Part shown: piece by piece, positions 8,633-22,181 of the stretch
Position numbering within the stretch: the first letter of the stretch is position 1
Layout of the letters: each line of letters begins with the position of its first letter
From: Yokenella regensburgei ATCC 49455
GTDB taxonomy: Bacteria > Pseudomonadota > Gammaproteobacteria > Enterobacterales > Enterobacteriaceae
Direction of reading: 5' to 3'
Assembly: GCF_000735455.1 (NCBI RefSeq)
Contig: NZ_JMPS01000007.1
Coordinates: 1-64,000 of the forward strand
DNA length: 64,000 nucleotides
Made by a program: the position numbers and the translations under genes
Notes under the pieces: model-generated
Database searches by the model: none
Told to the model about the DNA's origin: nothing
Seen by the model: the letters and a program-made list of their open reading frames with translations, nothing else

Positions 8633-8879
8633 TACTTATCAACCCATCAATTGCGATGATTATGACAATCTCGAGCTCGCCTGCCAGCATCACCTGGTTT
8701 TGACGCTGTTGCTAAAAGACGGCGAAGAGTTGCAAGCGAAGGCAAACGACTTAATTACGCGTAAAAACGTCGAATACCTGATCGTCGATCACAAGGGTGC
8801 AGAACGCGAACTGCGTCTCGACAAAATTACCAGCTTCAGCCACCCGGAAATCGGCACGGTGGTGGTTAGCGAGTCATAA
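8619..8879 (+). CDS. rof: Rho inhibitor Rof (YaeO)
   Basis: Rof binds the Rho hexamer near its primary RNA site and blocks Rho-dependent termination. The 86-residue reading has an acidic N-terminal part (CDDYDNLEL) and an Sm-like beta-barrel fold typical of the family. Two starts are possible: ATG 8619, with GGTGAG five bases upstream, or ATG 8625, which gives the 84-residue form listed for E. coli. I report the longer one because its ribosome site is better spaced. The gene overlaps yaeP and ends at a hairpin shared with tilS. Confidence 0.93.
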   Translation: MSMNDTYQPINCDDYDNLELACQHHLVLTLLLKDGEELQAKANDLITRKNVEYLIVDHKGAERELRLDKITSFSHPEIGTVVVSES

Positions 8880-8886
8880 CATATTC

Positions 8887-8915
8887 AACGGGCAGATGAT
8901 TACTGCCCGTTCTTT
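8887..8915. terminator. Terminator between rof and tilS, overlapping the tilS stop
   Basis: ACGGGCAG (8888-8895) pairs with CTGCCCGT (8903-8910), and T-rich sequence follows on the plus side. The tilS stop codon (8900-8902) lies inside the loop. It clearly serves rof; service for tilS is weaker because the minus side lacks a T-run. Confidence 0.75.
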
Positions 8916-10201
8916 CTCCACGTCAGCGCTAAGCCTTGCCCTTCATCAGCCAGCCCTTCACGCGTAACAAATACTCCAGCCGCGGCTATCAGGGTCTCAC
9001 CATAAAACAGCAGCGGCGTGGTATCCCGGCGCCACGGCGCCACCCCCAGCTCCTGCCAGATCTTTTTAAGCTTGCGTCCCCCCTGACGGCCCACGATGTG
9101 CAGCACGCCGGAAGCCTTAAAGCGAATAGTGACAACCTCATCATGGGCAGGCGCACGCAGCGTACCGCCAGGCTCAAGAGCCAATGCGCCCATGGCAGAT
9201 GGCAGAATAAGTGGTTCGCTAATGTCACCCCAGGGGAAAATGGCTTCGGCGTAACGCTGCTGCAGCGGCAGCCACCACAGCTGTTGCTGATAGCGGCGAA
9301 TTTCAAAATCACCGAGCCGTAGACAAGGGGCCGCATCCTCACGCGCCTGTGCGACTTCTTGCCAGATTCGCCCGAGCATCTCCCGCGAAGGCATCTGCCG
9401 CGTGTGCATGCTAAGCCACCGGCGCAGCAGCGCGGCGCGTTTCACCGCACTCATGCTTTCCAGCGGTGCCAGCAGCAGCGTCCCCTCATCGGTGACCAAT
9501 GCACTGAGCTCTGCCGCCAGCAGTTCATCCAGCAATTGCTCCTGTTCACCGCACAGCGCCGCGCTTCGAGCTACAGCCGGGGCAAAATGCGGCCAACGGC
9601 GGGTAAGCACAGGTACAACCCGCAAGCGCAGGAAATTACGGTCGTAGGCATCATCCTGATTAGATTCGTCTTCTATCCATGAGAGGTTGTGCTGCTGCGC
9701 CCACGTCAGTAACTCGTCGCGAGAACAATTCAGCAACGGGCGCAGCAGTTCACTACCGGCAAAATCTGCGACCGTCGGCATTGCCGATAGCCCTGCCGGG
9801 CCGCTACCGCGTTTAAGCGCGAGCAGGAATGTCTCACACTGGTCGTTCTGATGTTGTGCCGTCACCAGCGCTTCACCCTCCCGCAGGGAGGTGCGAAACG
9901 CCGCATAGCGCGCCTCACGGGCATGAGCCTCGATTCCCTTCCCTTCATCCACCAGCGTCACGCGCACCACCTCTAGCGGGATATCCCACTGCTGGCATAG
10001 CTGTTGGCAGTGTATGACCCAATCATCAGCATTGGCGCTAAGGCCGTGATGGATGTGGATAGCGCGGAGCTGAATAGCCGGGTTTTGCTGGCGCCAGCAC
10101 ATCAGTTGATGAAGCAACACGGTGGAGTCGAGGCCGCCGCTGAACGCCACTAAAAAGCGCTGGCGGGGGGCAAGTGAGTGAGCGATTTCCGGGGTTTTCA
10201 T
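8900..10201 (-). CDS. tilS: tRNA(Ile)-lysidine synthetase
   Basis: TilS converts C34 of tRNA-Ile(CAU) to lysidine with ATP and lysine, changing both its codon and amino-acid identity; it is essential. The 433-residue protein starts with an N-type ATP pyrophosphatase domain whose PP-loop SGGLDST is at 21-27. The proteobacterial middle (TilS substrate-binding) and C-terminal domains follow. The start ATG at 10201 puts the PP-loop at the usual distance. It is last in the ldcC-yaeR-tilS run and meets rof tail to tail. Confidence 0.97.
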   Translation of the reverse strand: MKTPEIAHSLAPRQRFLVAFSGGLDSTVLLHQLMCWRQQNPAIQLRAIHIHHGLSANADDWVIHCQQLCQQWDIPLEVVRVTLVDEGKGIEAHAREARYAAFRTSLREGEALVTAQHQNDQCETFLLALKRGSGPAGLSAMPTVADFAGSELLRPLLNCSRDELLTWAQQHNLSWIEDESNQDDAYDRNFLRLRVVPVLTRRWPHFAPAVARSAALCGEQEQLLDELLAAELSALVTDEGTLLLAPLESMSAVKRAALLRRWLSMHTRQMPSREMLGRIWQEVAQAREDAAPCLRLGDFEIRRYQQQLWWLPLQQRYAEAIFPWGDISEPLILPSAMGALALEPGGTLRAPAHDEVVTIRFKASGVLHIVGRQGGRKLKKIWQELGVAPWRRDTTPLLFYGETLIAAAGVFVTREGLADEGQGLALTWRKNGQ

Positions 10202-10265
10202 GATGGTATGGTGTTAAAGAAACCTAACCCGGCACGTTACCGGGCTATGTTTACGATGACAAGCG

Positions 10266-10655
10266 TTATTGCTGATACAGCTCCAGCGGCAGGCCGTCAG
10301 GATCGTTGAAAAAGGTAAAACGCTTATCGGTATAGGGATCGATACGCACGGCTTCACAGGCAACACCGTGGGCCTCCAGGTGCTTCACCGCGCGATCAAT
10401 GTCGTCCACGCTGAATGCCAGATGGCGCAGCCCACACGCCTCCGGGCGTGATGGGCGCTTCGGAGGAAACGGGAACGAAAACAGCTCAATCACATACTGC
10501 CCGTTCAGCGCCAGGTCACCTTTCCAGGAATCACGCGCTTCACGATACACTTCACTCTGCAGAGTAAACCCGAGAATATCGCAGTAGAACGCTTTGCTCT
10601 TCACATAGTCAGACGCGATGATGGCAATATGGTGAACCTGTTTTAACCCCAGCAT
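10266..10655 (-). CDS. yaeR: VOC-superfamily (glyoxalase-like) protein YaeR
   Basis: YaeR is a 129-residue single-domain member of the vicinal oxygen chelate family, which includes glyoxalase I and fosfomycin-resistance enzymes. Two beta-alpha-beta-beta-beta modules are recognisable. Likely metal ligands are His near the N-terminus (VHHIAI), His in the middle (LRHLAF) and Glu near the end (PLELYQQ). The substrate is unknown. A good ribosome site (AAGGAGG) precedes the ATG. It lies between ldcC and tilS, 61 bases after ldcC with no terminator, so it is probably co-transcribed with ldcC. Confidence 0.92.
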   Translation of the reverse strand: MLGLKQVHHIAIIASDYVKSKAFYCDILGFTLQSEVYREARDSWKGDLALNGQYVIELFSFPFPPKRPSRPEACGLRHLAFSVDDIDRAVKHLEAHGVACEAVRIDPYTDKRFTFFNDPDGLPLELYQQ

Positions 10656-10716
10656 GGATTTCCTCCTTAACGTTTTGAAAACACGTTACTCGCCACTGAC
10701 CCGACTGCGCAAGTCC

Positions 10717-12855
10717 TCAGTGATTTTTTAAGACCCGTACCCGATAAACGCCATCCTCACCGCGACGGGCACCGTGGATATCGGTTTCGAAACCAGGGTA
10801 ATGTTGCCCCACCGAGCATAGCATCAGCAGAAAATCGAGTACTGCCCGACTCTCTTCGGTAATCATCTCGCCCGGCATCAGCAAAGGCACACCCGGTGGG
10901 TATGGCAAAATCATATTGGCTGATACTCTGCCTACCAGATTTTGCAGCTCAATCGTTTCTACCTCGCCTCTAATCTGTCGTTGCCAGGCCTGATGCGGCG
11001 TCATTTTCATCTCCGGCAACACGTCGAACGCCTGCAGCATCAGGCGCGAAAGCTGATGCTTACGAATCAGTTGGTGGATCCCCTGAGCCAGATCCTGAAT
11101 CCGCATATTGCGATAGAAATCCGGATCTTCGGCATACAGATCCGGCAGCATATTCTTCACCCGCAGGTTGAGATCGTAGGCACGTTTAAATTCGGTAAGG
11201 CCACGCAGCAGGCTCATCGCCCGGGTTTTATCAATACCGATACTGAACAGGAACAACAGGTTGTAAGGCCCGGTCTTCTCCACGACCACGCCGCGCTCAT
11301 CGAGGAATTTCGCCACCAGCGCGGCCGGGATCCCCTCCTCGCTCATGGTACCCTGCTCATCCATGCCAGGCGTGAGGATCGTGACCTTCACCGGATCGAG
11401 AAACATATGATCGGCGTCGGCGTCACTAAAGCCGTGCCAGCTCTCGCCGGGAGAAACTGGCCAGCACTCCGCGCTCTCTACTTCCTCCGGCTGCCAGATA
11501 TCAAAAAACCACCCGTCGGACTCTTCGCGCAGGCGCTGAACCTCGCGGCGAAAGTGCAGCGCACGCTCAACGGAACGGTGAATAAGACGTCTTCCAGGGT
11601 TACCCCGCAGCATTGCTGCCGCAGTCTCCACCGAGGCAACAATCGGGTAGCTTGGCGATGTCGAGGTGTGCATCATGAAGGACTCATTAAACGTCTCTTC
11701 GTCATAATCACCTTTGATATGGATTAGCGAAGCCTGCGATAGCGCCGCCAGCATTTTGTGAGTCGACTGCGTTTCAAAAATGACTTTGCCCGCTACGCGT
11801 TCACCGCTCATACCGCTTTTCCCCTGATAGATGGGGTGAAAATGCGTGTACGGCACCCAGGCAGAATCAAAATGGATAGAGGGAACATCGAGCGTCTTTT
11901 TTATCCAGGTGGTGTTGTACAGCAGCCCGTCGTAGGTGGAGTTGGTGATAACGGCATGCACCGGCCACTGCGCCTGCGGCGTGGCGGCTACCTTCTGCGT
12001 AATGCTTTCACGGGTAAATTCCCGCCGGGGAATGCCCCCCAGGATCCCGAGCGCGTTGCGGGTGGGTTTTAACCACAGCGGTACGACGTCGCTCATCATC
12101 AGCAAATGAGCGAGCGATTTATGGCAGTTTCTGTCGATAAGCAGCGTGCTGCCGGTGGGCGCGGCGTACATCCCGACAATCTTGTTCGAGGTAGAGGTCC
12201 CGTTGGTCACGATATAGCTTTGCTCGGCCCCAAAAGTACGGGCAATGTACTCTTCCGCCTCGAGGTGCGGTCCGCTGTGGTCGAGCAGTGAGCCAAGTTC
12301 CGTTACTGAGATAGAGACATCCGCTTTCAGGGTGTTACCGCCAAAGAAATCGTAGAACAGGCAACCTACCGGGCTTTTCTGATACGCGGTACCGCCCATA
12401 TGGCCCGGCGTACAGAAGGTATATTTGCCCTCTTTCACATAGGTGAACAGCGCTTTGGTAAACGGCGGTGTGATGTTATCGAGGTATTCGCCAATATACT
12501 GACGAACGCGGTCAGCTATCTCTTCCGACTGCTCCAGTGCATATTCGAAGAACCACAGCGCCATGCGCAGATCCTGGACCGTCACGTCCATTGTCGAATG
12601 GGTATCGATAAAGGCAAACAGCGGAAGATGCTCGTTCAGATGGTTAATCTCACTACATAGCGAAACACCGTATTCGTCCCAGTCGAAAATCACCCCGCAG
12701 ATGCGCGGGTTGTGCTCAATCAGCTTGATAAGATCCGCACTGTTCTGCGGCCAGATGGCCCTGAACCCACGCCGGGTAAGCGCCGCTTCCAGTTCTTTGA
12801 TCGGTTCGTCTTTATGCCAGGCTCCGTGCGGCCCCATGATGGCGATAATATTCAC
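10717..12855 (-). CDS. ldcC: Constitutive lysine decarboxylase
   Basis: LdcC decarboxylates lysine to cadaverine in the cytoplasm. The 712-residue protein has the wing (response-regulator-like) domain at about 1-130, the PLP-dependent fold-type I core, and a C-terminal domain. The PLP lysine is Lys367 in STHK, the same number as in E. coli. The gene context (accA upstream, yaeR downstream) marks it as LdcC rather than the acid-induced CadA, which lies with cadBC. A ribosome site AGGAGG precedes the start. It follows accA across a terminator, so it likely has its own promoter in 12856-12907. Confidence 0.96.
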   Translation of the reverse strand: MNIIAIMGPHGAWHKDEPIKELEAALTRRGFRAIWPQNSADLIKLIEHNPRICGVIFDWDEYGVSLCSEINHLNEHLPLFAFIDTHSTMDVTVQDLRMALWFFEYALEQSEEIADRVRQYIGEYLDNITPPFTKALFTYVKEGKYTFCTPGHMGGTAYQKSPVGCLFYDFFGGNTLKADVSISVTELGSLLDHSGPHLEAEEYIARTFGAEQSYIVTNGTSTSNKIVGMYAAPTGSTLLIDRNCHKSLAHLLMMSDVVPLWLKPTRNALGILGGIPRREFTRESITQKVAATPQAQWPVHAVITNSTYDGLLYNTTWIKKTLDVPSIHFDSAWVPYTHFHPIYQGKSGMSGERVAGKVIFETQSTHKMLAALSQASLIHIKGDYDEETFNESFMMHTSTSPSYPIVASVETAAAMLRGNPGRRLIHRSVERALHFRREVQRLREESDGWFFDIWQPEEVESAECWPVSPGESWHGFSDADADHMFLDPVKVTILTPGMDEQGTMSEEGIPAALVAKFLDERGVVVEKTGPYNLLFLFSIGIDKTRAMSLLRGLTEFKRAYDLNLRVKNMLPDLYAEDPDFYRNMRIQDLAQGIHQLIRKHQLSRLMLQAFDVLPEMKMTPHQAWQRQIRGEVETIELQNLVGRVSANMILPYPPGVPLLMPGEMITEESRAVLDFLLMLCSVGQHYPGFETDIHGARRGEDGVYRVRVLKNH

Positions 12856-12907
12856 ATGTTCCTCCTGAAAACGTTTTATTAATCATAGCCTGGCGCTTCT
12901 TCGGGCA

Positions 12908-12935
12908 TAAAAAAAGCCGCAACAATGTGCGGCTT
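12908..12935 (-). terminator. Terminator after accA
   Basis: On the minus strand GCCGCA (12933-12928) and TGCGGC (12921-12916) form a stem followed by seven T residues. It lies 20 bases beyond the accA stop and ends the accA transcript before ldcC. Confidence 0.88.
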
Positions 12936-12953
12936 TTCAGAAGGATCCGGCAA

Positions 12954-13913
12954 TTACGCGTAGCCGTAACCCATCAGACGCTGGTAGCGACGATTGGTCA
13001 GCTCTTCTTTGCTCATGGTGTCGAGTTCAGCCAGGTCAGAAATCAGCTGCGCTTTCAGGCTCGCGGCCATCGCTTCCGGGTTGCGGTGTGCGCCACCCAG
13101 CGGCTCTGGAACGATAGAATCAATAAGCTTCAGCTCTTTCAGACGCGGCGCGATGATACCCATGGCTTCGGCAGCCAGCGGAGCTTTATCGGCGCTTTTC
13201 CACAGAATGGAAGCACAGCCTTCCGGAGAGATAACGGAATAGGTGCTGTACTGCAGCATATTCACTTTATCGCCCACGCCAATCGCCAGCGCGCCGCCGG
13301 AACCACCTTCACCAATAACGGTGCAGATAACCGGTACGCTCAGACGTGACATTTCACGCAGGTTACGGGCGATCGCTTCGGACTGACCACGCTCTTCCGC
13401 GCCCACGCCCGGGTATGCCCCTGGGGTGTCGATGAAGGTAATGATCGGCATGTTGAAACGTTCTGCCATTTCCATCAGGCGCAGCGCTTTGCGGTAGCCT
13501 TCCGGTGCCGGCATACCAAAGTTACGACGGATCTTCTCTTTGGTTTCACGGCCTTTCTGATGACCAATGATCATCACCGGACGTCCGTCGAGGCGCGCAA
13601 TCCCGCCGACAATCGCTTTGTCGTCGGCATAGGCACGGTCACCTGCCAGCTCGTCAAACTCGTCGAAGGCCAGGCGGACGTAATCCAGGGTATATGGACG
13701 TTGCGGATGGCGTGCCAGCTGGGCAACCTGCCATGCGCCAAGATCGGCGAAGATTTTACGCGTCAGTTCTACGCTTTTTTCACGCAGACGATGCACTTCT
13801 TCGTCGATGTTAATATCCAGTTTTTCATCCTGGCGGCTCACTGCCGTCAGGGAATCGATTTTCGCTTCCAGCTCGGCAATCGGCTGTTCGAAATCAAGGA
13901 AATTCAGACTCAT
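12954..13913 (-). CDS. accA: Acetyl-CoA carboxylase carboxyltransferase subunit alpha
   Basis: AccA with AccD forms the carboxyltransferase that moves CO2 from biotin to acetyl-CoA, giving malonyl-CoA, the first step of fatty acid synthesis. The 319-residue protein matches E. coli. The crotonase-like core holds the glycine-rich segments that bind the carboxybiotin and CoA groups (for example TPGAYPG and [12 protein letters not shown]). The gene starts 12 bases after dnaE, so it ends the long lpx-rnhB-dnaE-accA run. It is followed by a clear intrinsic terminator. Confidence 0.98.
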   Translation of the reverse strand: MSLNFLDFEQPIAELEAKIDSLTAVSRQDEKLDINIDEEVHRLREKSVELTRKIFADLGAWQVAQLARHPQRPYTLDYVRLAFDEFDELAGDRAYADDKAIVGGIARLDGRPVMIIGHQKGRETKEKIRRNFGMPAPEGYRKALRLMEMAERFNMPIITFIDTPGAYPGVGAEERGQSEAIARNLREMSRLSVPVICTVIGEGGSGGALAIGVGDKVNMLQYSTYSVISPEGCASILWKSADKAPLAAEAMGIIAPRLKELKLIDSIVPEPLGGAHRNPEAMAASLKAQLISDLAELDTMSKEELTNRRYQRLMGYGYA

Positions 13914-13925
13914 AGTATTCCTGTA

Positions 13926-17408
<3,483 letters not shown>

Positions 17409-17441
17409 CTTAAATTTCCGCGTTGCTTAATAATGCCCGGT

Positions 17442-18038
17442 TCAGGACACGAGACCCAGTACGCGTTTTACCGGAGCAAAACTGCGACGATGATGCTCAG
17501 TCGCACCGTGCAGAGCCAGCTTTTCCAGATGGAAAGCGGTAGGATACCCCTTATGCTGAGCAAAGCCATACTGGGGAAAAGTGAGATCCAGCTCGGCCAT
17601 CTCCGCATCACGGGTAACCTTCGCCAGAATCGACGCGGCGCTGATTTCAGCCACCCGGCTGTCGCCTTTAACGACCGCCATCGACGGCACCGGCAGCGCC
17701 GGGCAACGGTTGCCGTCTATCAGCACATATTCAGGTGGAATATGTAAGCCAGCCACGGCACGCTGCATCGCCAGCATCGTGGCGTGCAAAATATTCAGTT
17801 CGTCGATCTCGTGCGGCTCCGCGCGGCCAAGGCTCCAGCTCAGTGCCTTTTCTTTGATTTCGTCAAATAACGCGAGACGACGCTTTTCAGATAATTTTTT
17901 GGAATCGTTGAGGCCAACGATGGGCTGGGCCGGATCGAGGATCACCGCAGCGGTGACCACGGCGCCAACCAGCGGGCCACGCCCCACTTCATCCACACCC
18001 GCGACCAGGTGGGTATGCGGATAGATAAATTCAATCAT
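17442..18038 (-). CDS. rnhB: Ribonuclease HII
   Basis: RNase HII nicks DNA 5' of single ribonucleotides and cuts RNA in hybrids, starting ribonucleotide excision repair. At 198 residues it has the usual length. The first acidic pair is Asp16-Glu17 in [12 protein letters not shown], a further catalytic Asp is in LIDGNRCP, and the last is in SILAKVTRD. The GRG motif typical of HII follows the first pair. It overlaps the end of lpxB by 4 bases (ATGA), so translation is coupled to lipid A synthesis genes. Confidence 0.97.
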   Translation of the reverse strand: MIEFIYPHTHLVAGVDEVGRGPLVGAVVTAAVILDPAQPIVGLNDSKKLSEKRRLALFDEIKEKALSWSLGRAEPHEIDELNILHATMLAMQRAVAGLHIPPEYVLIDGNRCPALPVPSMAVVKGDSRVAEISAASILAKVTRDAEMAELDLTFPQYGFAQHKGYPTAFHLEKLALHGATEHHRRSFAPVKRVLGLVS

Positions 18039-19183
18039 TGTGCTAACTCCAGAACCGCATCGGCGGCTTGCTCATCCGCGTTACAGCGGATTTGCTGATG
18101 CAGCGCCCGGAAGGTGTCGTGCATATCGTGGCTGGTTTTACCGTCCGCCAACAGTGGCAGAAGCGCCTCGGCAAGCCGCCGTGGCTCGCACTCATCCTGC
18201 AGCAGCTCTTTTACCAGTTCCCGGCCAGCGAGCAGATTTGGCAGGGAAACGTAATCGGTTTTCACCAGCCGCTTTGCCAGCCAGAAAGTAAATGGCTTCA
18301 TCCGATAACCCACCACCATCGGGCACTTGGCCAGCATGCACTCGAGCGCCGCCGTACCGGAAGCCAGCAGCGCGGCATCGCTCGCCACCATCGCTTCACG
18401 GCCTTTACCATCAAGTAAATGCACATGCAGGTCTGGCGCCACTTCAGCTTTAATTCGTTCAAACTGTTCACGTCGTTTGGCGTTCACCAGCGGCACCACG
18501 ACTTCAAGATTCGGGTAGTGCTCCCGCAGGATCTGCGCCGTCTTCAGGAAGTCGGCGCTCAGCATCTCGACTTCAGCCCCGCGGCTCCCGGGCAGCAATG
18601 CCAGGCAGTGAGCGTCGTGCGCAATACCCAGCACGTCACGAGCGGCATTTTTATCCGGGTCGAGCGGCATCGCATCCGCCATGGTATGACCGATGAAACG
18701 GCACGGCACGTTGAAACGATCGTAAAACGCTTTTTCGAAAGGCAGGAAGGCCAGCACCAGATTGGTGGACCTGCCGATTTTGAAAACGCGTTTTTGTCGC
18801 CAGGCCCACACGGACGGGCTGACGTAATGAATGGTTTTGATCCCCTGCTTTTTAAGATTTCCCTCAAGGGTAATATTAAAATCAGGCGCATCAATACCGA
18901 CGAAAACGTCGGGTTTCAGCTCGGTAAAACGTTGAGTAAGAGAGGCTCGAATGTGCAACAGACGACGCAGACGACCCAGGACTTCAACAATCCCCATCAC
19001 CGCCAGTTCTTCCATTTCGTACCAGGCTTCACAGCCTTCCGCCTGCATCAGCGGACCGGCAACCCCAACAAAGCGTGCATTGGGTACGCGAGCCTTCAGG
19101 GCGCGAATAAGACCTGCGCCAAGGATGTCGCCGGAGGTTTCTCCGGCGACCAGGGCAATCGTCAGGGGACGCTGTTCTGCCAT
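18035..19183 (-). CDS. lpxB: Lipid A disaccharide synthase
   Basis: LpxB joins UDP-2,3-diacylglucosamine with lipid X to make the beta-1,6-linked lipid A disaccharide at the inner face of the inner membrane. The 382-residue protein is a GT-B fold glycosyltransferase (GT19). The N-terminal AGETSGD motif is at 13-19, and the conserved PGSRGAE segment of the nucleotide-binding half is near 200. It overlaps lpxA by one base (TAATG) and rnhB by four, so it is tightly coupled on both sides. Confidence 0.97.
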   Translation of the reverse strand: MAEQRPLTIALVAGETSGDILGAGLIRALKARVPNARFVGVAGPLMQAEGCEAWYEMEELAVMGIVEVLGRLRRLLHIRASLTQRFTELKPDVFVGIDAPDFNITLEGNLKKQGIKTIHYVSPSVWAWRQKRVFKIGRSTNLVLAFLPFEKAFYDRFNVPCRFIGHTMADAMPLDPDKNAARDVLGIAHDAHCLALLPGSRGAEVEMLSADFLKTAQILREHYPNLEVVVPLVNAKRREQFERIKAEVAPDLHVHLLDGKGREAMVASDAALLASGTAALECMLAKCPMVVGYRMKPFTFWLAKRLVKTDYVSLPNLLAGRELVKELLQDECEPRRLAEALLPLLADGKTSHDMHDTFRALHQQIRCNADEQAADAVLELAQ

Positions 19184-19971
19184 TAACGAATCAGACCGCG
19201 CGTCGAGCGTTCGAAGAACTCAGTGAACGCTTTGACTTCCGGGTGCTGTTCAGCCAGAGCTTCAATCTCTGGTTTGGCTTCTTCCAGCGTTTTACCGCTG
19301 CGGTACAATTGCTTGTACGCGTTACGGATAGCCGTAATCGCTTCGCGGCTAAAGCCACGACGCTTCAGGCCTTCGATATTCACGCCAAACGGCGTGGCAT
19401 GGTTGCCCTGCGCAATCACATACGGAGGTACGTCCTGAGCAACGCCAGAACAGCCGCCGACCATCACGTGTGCACCAATGATGCAGAACTGATGAACTGC
19501 GGTCATACCGCCAATGATAGCGAAATCACCAATAGATACGTGCCCGCCCAACGTCGCGTTGTTTGCGAGGATGCAACGGTTACCCACGACGCAATCATGC
19601 GCGATGTGCGCATTGATCATCAGCAGGTTATCGTTGCCTACCTTCGTCAATCCACCGTCCTGCACTGTACCGCGGTGAATAGTGACGCTCTCGCGAATGC
19701 GGTTGCGATCACCCACTTCCACGCGAGTCGGCTCGCCTGCGTACTTCAGATCCTGGTTAACTTCACCGATGGACACGAACTGATAGATCTCATTGTCACG
19801 ACCGATGGTCGTGTGGCCGTTAACTACCACGTGAGATTTCAGTACGGTGCCTTCTCCGATTTCGACATTCGGGCCAACAAGACAAAACGGGCCAATGTGG
19901 ACGTTAGCGCCGATAACAGCACCTTCTTCCACAATAGCGGTAGGATGAATAAAGGCAGTTTTATCAATCAC
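19183..19971 (-). CDS. lpxA: UDP-N-acetylglucosamine acyltransferase
   Basis: LpxA adds the R-3-hydroxyacyl chain to O3 of UDP-GlcNAc, the first step of lipid A synthesis. The protein has 262 residues, as in E. coli. Its N-terminal two thirds are imperfect hexapeptide repeats that build a left-handed beta helix; it works as a trimer. The catalytic base is His125 in NAHIAHD. It starts with GTG three bases after the fabZ stop (TGATACGTG), an arrangement shared with E. coli. FabZ and LpxA compete for 3-hydroxyacyl-ACP, so their coupled expression makes sense. Confidence 0.98.
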   Translation of the reverse strand: MIDKTAFIHPTAIVEEGAVIGANVHIGPFCLVGPNVEIGEGTVLKSHVVVNGHTTIGRDNEIYQFVSIGEVNQDLKYAGEPTRVEVGDRNRIRESVTIHRGTVQDGGLTKVGNDNLLMINAHIAHDCVVGNRCILANNATLGGHVSIGDFAIIGGMTAVHQFCIIGAHVMVGGCSGVAQDVPPYVIAQGNHATPFGVNIEGLKRRGFSREAITAIRNAYKQLYRSGKTLEEAKPEIEALAEQHPEVKAFTEFFERSTRGLIR

Positions 19972-19974
19972 GTA

Positions 19975-20430
19975 TCAGGCCTCCCGGCTACGCGCACACA
20001 TCATTGTCGCTTCGCAAACCACTTTACCGTCAACCAGCGCTACACCTTTAAAACGGGTCAGGCCACGACGGGTTTTCTCAAAGGTCACTTCCATGATCAT
20101 CTGATCGCCTGGCACGACCGGACGCTTGAAGCGCGCTTCGTCGATACCCGCAAAGTAGTACAGCTCGCCCGGTTCCAGTTTACCAACGCTTTTAAACGCC
20201 AGAATACCGGTAGCCTGCGCCATCGCCTCGAGGATCAGAACGCCTGGGAAAATCGGCTTACCAGGGAAATGCCCCTGGAAAAACGGTTCGTTCACGGAAA
20301 CATTTTTCACTGCGCGCAGAAAACGACCTTCTTCAAAATCCAGCACGCGGTCAACCAGCAAGAACGGGAAACGGTGCGGCAGAAGTTCTAAAATCTCTTC
20401 AATGTGCAGAGTATGAGTGTCAGTAGTCAA
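19975..20430 (-). CDS. fabZ: 3-hydroxyacyl-ACP dehydratase
   Basis: FabZ dehydrates 3-hydroxyacyl-ACP in fatty acid elongation. It has 151 residues and a single hot-dog fold. The catalytic His is in GHFPGKP and the catalytic Glu in LILEAMAQ, at the expected spacing of about 14 residues. It lies between lpxD and lpxA. Because FabZ uses the same 3-hydroxyacyl-ACP substrate that LpxA and LpxD take, its place in this operon balances phospholipid against lipid A synthesis. The gap to lpxD (106 bases) holds an inverted repeat. Confidence 0.98.
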   Translation of the reverse strand: MTTDTHTLHIEEILELLPHRFPFLLVDRVLDFEEGRFLRAVKNVSVNEPFFQGHFPGKPIFPGVLILEAMAQATGILAFKSVGKLEPGELYYFAGIDEARFKRPVVPGDQMIMEVTFEKTRRGLTRFKGVALVDGKVVCEATMMCARSREA

Positions 20431-20473
20431 AATACTCTTCCTGTCAAAAATATACTGAATAGCAATAATAACA

Positions 20474-20507
20474 CGGCCTGCCGCAATCGTATGAATGCCG
20501 CAGGCCG
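20474..20507. repeat. Inverted repeat in the lpxD-fabZ gap
   Basis: CGGCCTGC (20474-20481) and GCAGGCCG (20500-20507) are perfect inverted copies around an 18-base loop. No T-run follows on the minus strand. It could be an RNA hairpin that tunes fabZ expression or an old repeat remnant. I have no evidence for either. Confidence 0.45.
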
Positions 20508-20536
20508 GGAAATGCAGGCGTCAGAATGATGAATTC

Positions 20537-21562
20537 TTAGTCTTGCTGATTGACCTTGCGCTCAATGCTCTTGAGACGCTTATTCATATCATCAATATTC
20601 ATCACCAGGGCTGCGGTTTTACGCCACACTTTATTGGCTTGCAGCGGAATACCGGAGGAGTATACGCCAGGTTCGGTTATCGGGCGCATTACCATGCCCA
20701 TCCCGGTGACCGTCACCTTGTCGCAAATTTCCATGTGCCCGTTAATCACGCTGGCGCCGCCAATCATGCAATAACGACCAATTTTCAGGCTGCCCGCCAT
20801 GATGACGCCGCCTGCAACCGCGGTATTGTCGCCAATTACCACGTTATGTGCAATCTGGCACTGGTTATCAATGATAACACCGTTGCCGATCACCGTGTCG
20901 TCAAGCGCGCCACGGTCGATGGTGGTACAGGCACCGATCTCTACACGATCGCCAATAATGACGCGACCAAGCTGCGGGATCTTCACCCAGTTACCACGAT
21001 CGTTGGCATATCCGAAACCATCAGCACCGATCACGGTACTGGACTGGATCAGGCAATTTTCGCCGATTTCAATCTCGTGGTAAACGGTAACGTTGGCCCA
21101 CAAGCGGGAGCCGGCACCGATTTTGGTTTTTTTACCAACGAAGCACCCCGCGCCAATCACTACGTTGTCGCCCAGTACCACGCCAGATTCAATCACGGCA
21201 TTAGCACCGACAGACACGTTGTTACCGAGCGTTGCCGTCGCATCAATCACCGCGCTTGGGGCGATATCCTGCGCCGGCTGCGGCGTGCTATCAAGAATTT
21301 GAGCCATGCGAGCGTAGGTCAGGTAAGGATTTTTCACCACCAGAGCTGCGCTTTTAGCAAAAGGCAAATCATCCTGCGTCATGACGACAGCAGAAGCCTG
21401 GCAAAGGGCCAGGTGTTCACGGTACTTAGGATTTACCATGAACGTAATTTGGCCTGCTTTAGCGGATTGCATGGACGCAACGCCGGTGATGACGATATCG
21501 CCATCACCGTGTAATTCTGCATCCAACTGCTGTGCTAAATCAGCCAGTCGAATTGAAGGCAT
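20537..21562 (-). CDS. lpxD: UDP-3-O-acylglucosamine N-acyltransferase
   Basis: LpxD adds the second hydroxyacyl chain (N2) to UDP-3-O-acyl-GlcN in lipid A synthesis. The 341-residue protein has an N-terminal uridine-binding domain (about 1-100), a left-handed beta helix of hexapeptide repeats (about 105-300) and a C-terminal helix that binds ACP. The catalytic His is in QIAHNVVIG near residue 239. It follows skp by 3 bases, in the conserved order bamA-skp-lpxD-fabZ-lpxA-lpxB. Confidence 0.98.
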   Translation of the reverse strand: MPSIRLADLAQQLDAELHGDGDIVITGVASMQSAKAGQITFMVNPKYREHLALCQASAVVMTQDDLPFAKSAALVVKNPYLTYARMAQILDSTPQPAQDIAPSAVIDATATLGNNVSVGANAVIESGVVLGDNVVIGAGCFVGKKTKIGAGSRLWANVTVYHEIEIGENCLIQSSTVIGADGFGYANDRGNWVKIPQLGRVIIGDRVEIGACTTIDRGALDDTVIGNGVIIDNQCQIAHNVVIGDNTAVAGGVIMAGSLKIGRYCMIGGASVINGHMEICDKVTVTGMGMVMRPITEPGVYSSGIPLQANKVWRKTAALVMNIDDMNKRLKSIERKVNQQD

Positions 21563-21565
21563 TAC

Positions 21566-22060
21566 TTATTTAACCTGTTTCAGCACATCAGCGGTGATAT
21601 CTTTGATATCGCTGCTGTTGTAAGCAACGGTGTTCGCGTCAACAACCAGATCGATGCTCTGGCTGGATGCCACACTTTTCACTGCGGTCTGGATACGAGT
21701 CACCAGCTTGCCGCGCTCTTCGTTAGAGCGACGAGCACGATCCTGCTCAAACTGCTGTGCTTTCTGAGAGAAAGCCTGGCGCTGAGACATGATGTCTTTT
21801 TCCAGCTTGCTACGATCCGCCGCTTTCATGGTGGAGCCATCACGCTGCAGACGCTGCATTTTGGACTGAAGGTCAGATTCCTGACGCTGCAGCTCGGATG
21901 CACGGCCTTTGAATTCGTTTTCCAGCGTAGCGGAAACACCTGTTTTCTGTGCAACCTGTTGGAACAGGCTACCCATGTTAACAATTGCAATTTTATCTGC
22001 TGCCTGAGCAGATGCCGCCATTGCTAAACCCAAACCTGCAGCTACTAACCACTTTTTCAC
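21566..22060 (-). CDS. skp: Periplasmic chaperone Skp (OmpH)
   Basis: Skp is a trimeric, jellyfish-shaped chaperone that holds unfolded outer membrane proteins for delivery to BamA. It has 164 residues, three more than E. coli. A Sec signal (1-20, ending AQA) is followed by a short beta segment and a long, charged, Gln- and Arg-rich helical region (about 45-130) that forms the tentacles. It lies between bamA and lpxD, 121 bases after bamA. In E. coli sigma-E drives this cluster; I did not locate a convincing sigma-E site here. Confidence 0.97.
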   Translation of the reverse strand: MKKWLVAAGLGLAMAASAQAADKIAIVNMGSLFQQVAQKTGVSATLENEFKGRASELQRQESDLQSKMQRLQRDGSTMKAADRSKLEKDIMSQRQAFSQKAQQFEQDRARRSNEERGKLVTRIQTAVKSVASSQSIDLVVDANTVAYNSSDIKDITADVLKQVK

Positions 22061-22181
22061 AGTTAACTCCTTACCATCCCATTCGTACCCGGAGGTACCG
22101 TTTTTTGCGTGGCCTGGTGACCACCGAAGTGTTCACCTGAGTCATCGCTACACTGCACATACATTCCTTTGCGCTGAACAA

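Noticed and set aside
20495-21514. A long repetitive frame opposite lpxD, rich in Asn, Thr and His
   Set aside because: Its periodicity mirrors the hexapeptide repeats of LpxD read backwards. The same holds for the frame opposite lpxA at 19243-20391.
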